DNA of 64,000 nucleotides. Source: Natronoflexus pectinivorans (lineage in GTDB: Bacteria; Bacteroidota; Bacteroidia; Bacteroidales; Marinilabiliaceae). Of the stretch, positions 63,110 through 64,000 are shown in pieces. A program made the translations under genes and the position numbers. Each line of letters opens with the position of its first letter. Positions within the stretch are counted from its first letter, which is position 1. The stretch is taken from the NCBI RefSeq assembly GCF_004345615.1, contig NZ_SLWK01000003.1, positions 62,001 through 126,000 on the forward strand. The letters run 5' to 3'. The notes under the pieces were generated by a model. That model was not told the DNA's origin and did no database searches. It was given only the letters and a program-made list of their open reading frames with translations.

Positions 63110-64000
63110 TCAACTGAATAATTCCATGATTTCCTCTTTTGAGAGGTCTGTCAATGGATTGTTGTTATTCACGAACATATCGGCCAACTGCATTTTCTTT
63201 TCCTGCAATCTGGCGATTTTTTCCTCAATGGTTCCGGATGAGAGAAACCTGTAGACAAACACGTTTCGTGTTTGTCCAATTCGATGAGCACGATTAATGG
63301 CCTGAGCTTCTGCAGCCGGATTCCACCATGGATTCAGCATAAAAACATAATCAGCTTTAGTCAGATTCAGCCCCACACCACCGGCTTTTAATGATATTAA
63401 GAAGATAGAAGCTTTTGTGTTGAACTCGTCGATCACCTTTTCTCTTTCACGGGTTGCGCCGGTTAGTTTTGCATACCTTAACTTCCTGTTAAACAATTCT
63501 TTTTCCAAAAGCTCCAAATCTTTTACAAATGAAGAAAAAACCAACACATTGTGGCCTTCGGCCACAATGCTCTCCAAATTATCAATGATCTGCTCAAATT
63601 TACCCGAAGAACCTTGGTAACTATCATCAACCATGACAGGGTGGTTGGCAATTTGTCTCAACCGGGTTAATGCCTGAAGTGCCATAATGGCACTTTGTTC
63701 AGGGGTCTTCTGTTCAAATACCTTGTAAATGCTGTTTCGAATCCCCGATTTCTCCTTTTCATAAAATTGCTCCTGCTCGGGAGTCATGTCGCAGTATAAC
63801 ACCTGCTCCATCACCGGCGGTAAATCCTTTGCCACCTTCTCTTTGGTGCGCCTTAATAAAAACGGTTGAATCAGTCGTTGTAATTTCATCTCCTTTTCCT
63901 CATTGTTTTGTTTGGTAATGGGCTGAATAAAGTGGCGTTTAAAAAAAGCCAATGAACCCAATAACCCTTTATTTACCAGATTCATTTGTGCCCATAAATC
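63110..64000 (-). CDS. SNF2-family helicase, C-terminal part (5' end outside window)
   Basis: About 297 residues are visible; the frame continues past the right edge (DLWAQMNLVNKGLLGS at the edge is SNF2 motif IV context), so the internal ATG at 63985 is not the start. Visible: FLLRRTKEKVAKDLPP near the start, LTRLRQIANHP, VLVFSSFVKDLELLEKEL, AKLTGATREREKVIDEFN, SLKAGGVGLNLTKADYVFMLNPWWNPAAE (motif V) and AINRAHRIGQTRNVFVYR (motif VI). Bacterial SNF2 (HepA/RapA-like or Snf2-N) proteins are DNA-dependent ATPases; most act in transcription or defence, and this one cannot be assigned without its N-terminus. Confidence 0.92.
   Translation of the reverse strand, partial: DLWAQMNLVNKGLLGSLAFFKRHFIQPITKQNNEEKEMKLQRLIQPFLLRRTKEKVAKDLPPVMEQVLYCDMTPEQEQFYEKEKSGIRNSIYKVFEQKTPEQSAIMALQALTRLRQIANHPVMVDDSYQGSSGKFEQIIDNLESIVAEGHNVLVFSSFVKDLELLEKELFNRKLRYAKLTGATREREKVIDEFNTKASIFLISLKAGGVGLNLTKADYVFMLNPWWNPAAEAQAINRAHRIGQTRNVFVYRFLSSGTIEEKIARLQEKKMQLADMFVNNNNPLTDLSKEEIMELFS

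Noticed and set aside
63985-63993. ATG as start of the SNF2 protein
   Set aside because: The frame stays open to the window edge with family-typical sequence (DLWAQ) before it, so the gene is cut by the window.

Overview
The window is a chromosomal segment of a Bacteroidota bacterium. The evidence is a C-terminal type IX secretion (Por) tail on a xylanase, promoter-like sites of the TTTG-N19/20-TAnnTTTG type, families that are mostly known from this phylum (DUF4301, MEKHLA next to Bacteroidota genes, head-GIN DUF2807, MtaB, FadL-type OmpP1), a lipoprotein with acidic residues right after the lipid cysteine, and AT-rich intergenic DNA with weak Shine-Dalgarno signals. The xylanases, indolepyruvate:ferredoxin oxidoreductase and cation-chloride transporter would suit an anaerobic or facultative polysaccharide degrader of the Marinilabiliales type, but that placement is a guess. 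No rRNA, tRNA, CRISPR array, transposase, integrase or phage gene was seen.

Layout. 1-4.2 kb (minus): DUF4301 protein, TPR protein, phosphosulfolactate synthase and a DUF368 membrane protein cut by the window edge. 4.6-5.9 kb: a FadL-like porin and a strong bidirectional terminator. 5.9-10.6 kb (minus): acetyltransferase, MEKHLA protein, an unrecognised internally duplicated protein, and the iorA-iorB pair. 11.2-19.0 kb (minus): tricorn-like protease, small membrane protein, SLC12-like transporter, MazG and a C_GCAxxG_C_C protein. 19.3-23.7 kb (plus): orphan histidine kinase, PhoH, PurC, Nudix. 23.7-25.5 kb (minus): radical SAM/SPASM protein and an RsmI-like methylase. 26.2-34.2 kb (plus): FNR-type flavoprotein, two methylthiotransferases (MiaB-like and MtaB) flanking a DUF4160-DUF2442 pair, a PhnP-like metallo-hydrolase and topoisomerase III. 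34.2-39.3 kb (minus): thiL followed by three AT-rich, overlapping genes (asparagine-synthetase-like, flippase, CapA-like). 39.5-42.0 kb (minus): a C69-like protein without its catalytic cysteine and a metallophosphatase. 42.1-45.5 kb (plus): Gfo/Idh oxidoreductase, ffh, folD and a classic terminator. 45.6-48.6 kb: GH10 xylanase with a T9SS tail and a small outer-membrane protein. 48.6-57.5 kb: SagB-like oxidoreductase, then a response regulator, sensor kinase, TolC, adaptor and CusA/CzcA-type RND pump. 57.6-64.0 kb: GH11 xylanase lipoprotein with a beta-trefoil lectin, an AspT-like transporter, an NAD(P)-binding protein, a DUF2807 protein and the C-terminal part of a SNF2 helicase.

How genes work together. 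The clearest functional units are the two-component-controlled heavy-metal efflux operon (49.6-57.5 kb), the IorAB enzyme with its unknown upstream-strand neighbour (7.2-10.6 kb), the two xylanases that bracket the efflux genes, and the thiL-to-capA run, whose last three genes look like a surface-polymer or amidated-product export module. Four kinds of short intergenic repeat recur; two copies lie directly in front of genes and create false N-terminal extensions.

The best candidates for undescribed biology are the duplicated unknown protein beside iorAB, the AsnB-like/flippase/CapA module, the nucleotidyltransferase-like features of DUF4301, and the cysteine-less C69 paralogue.
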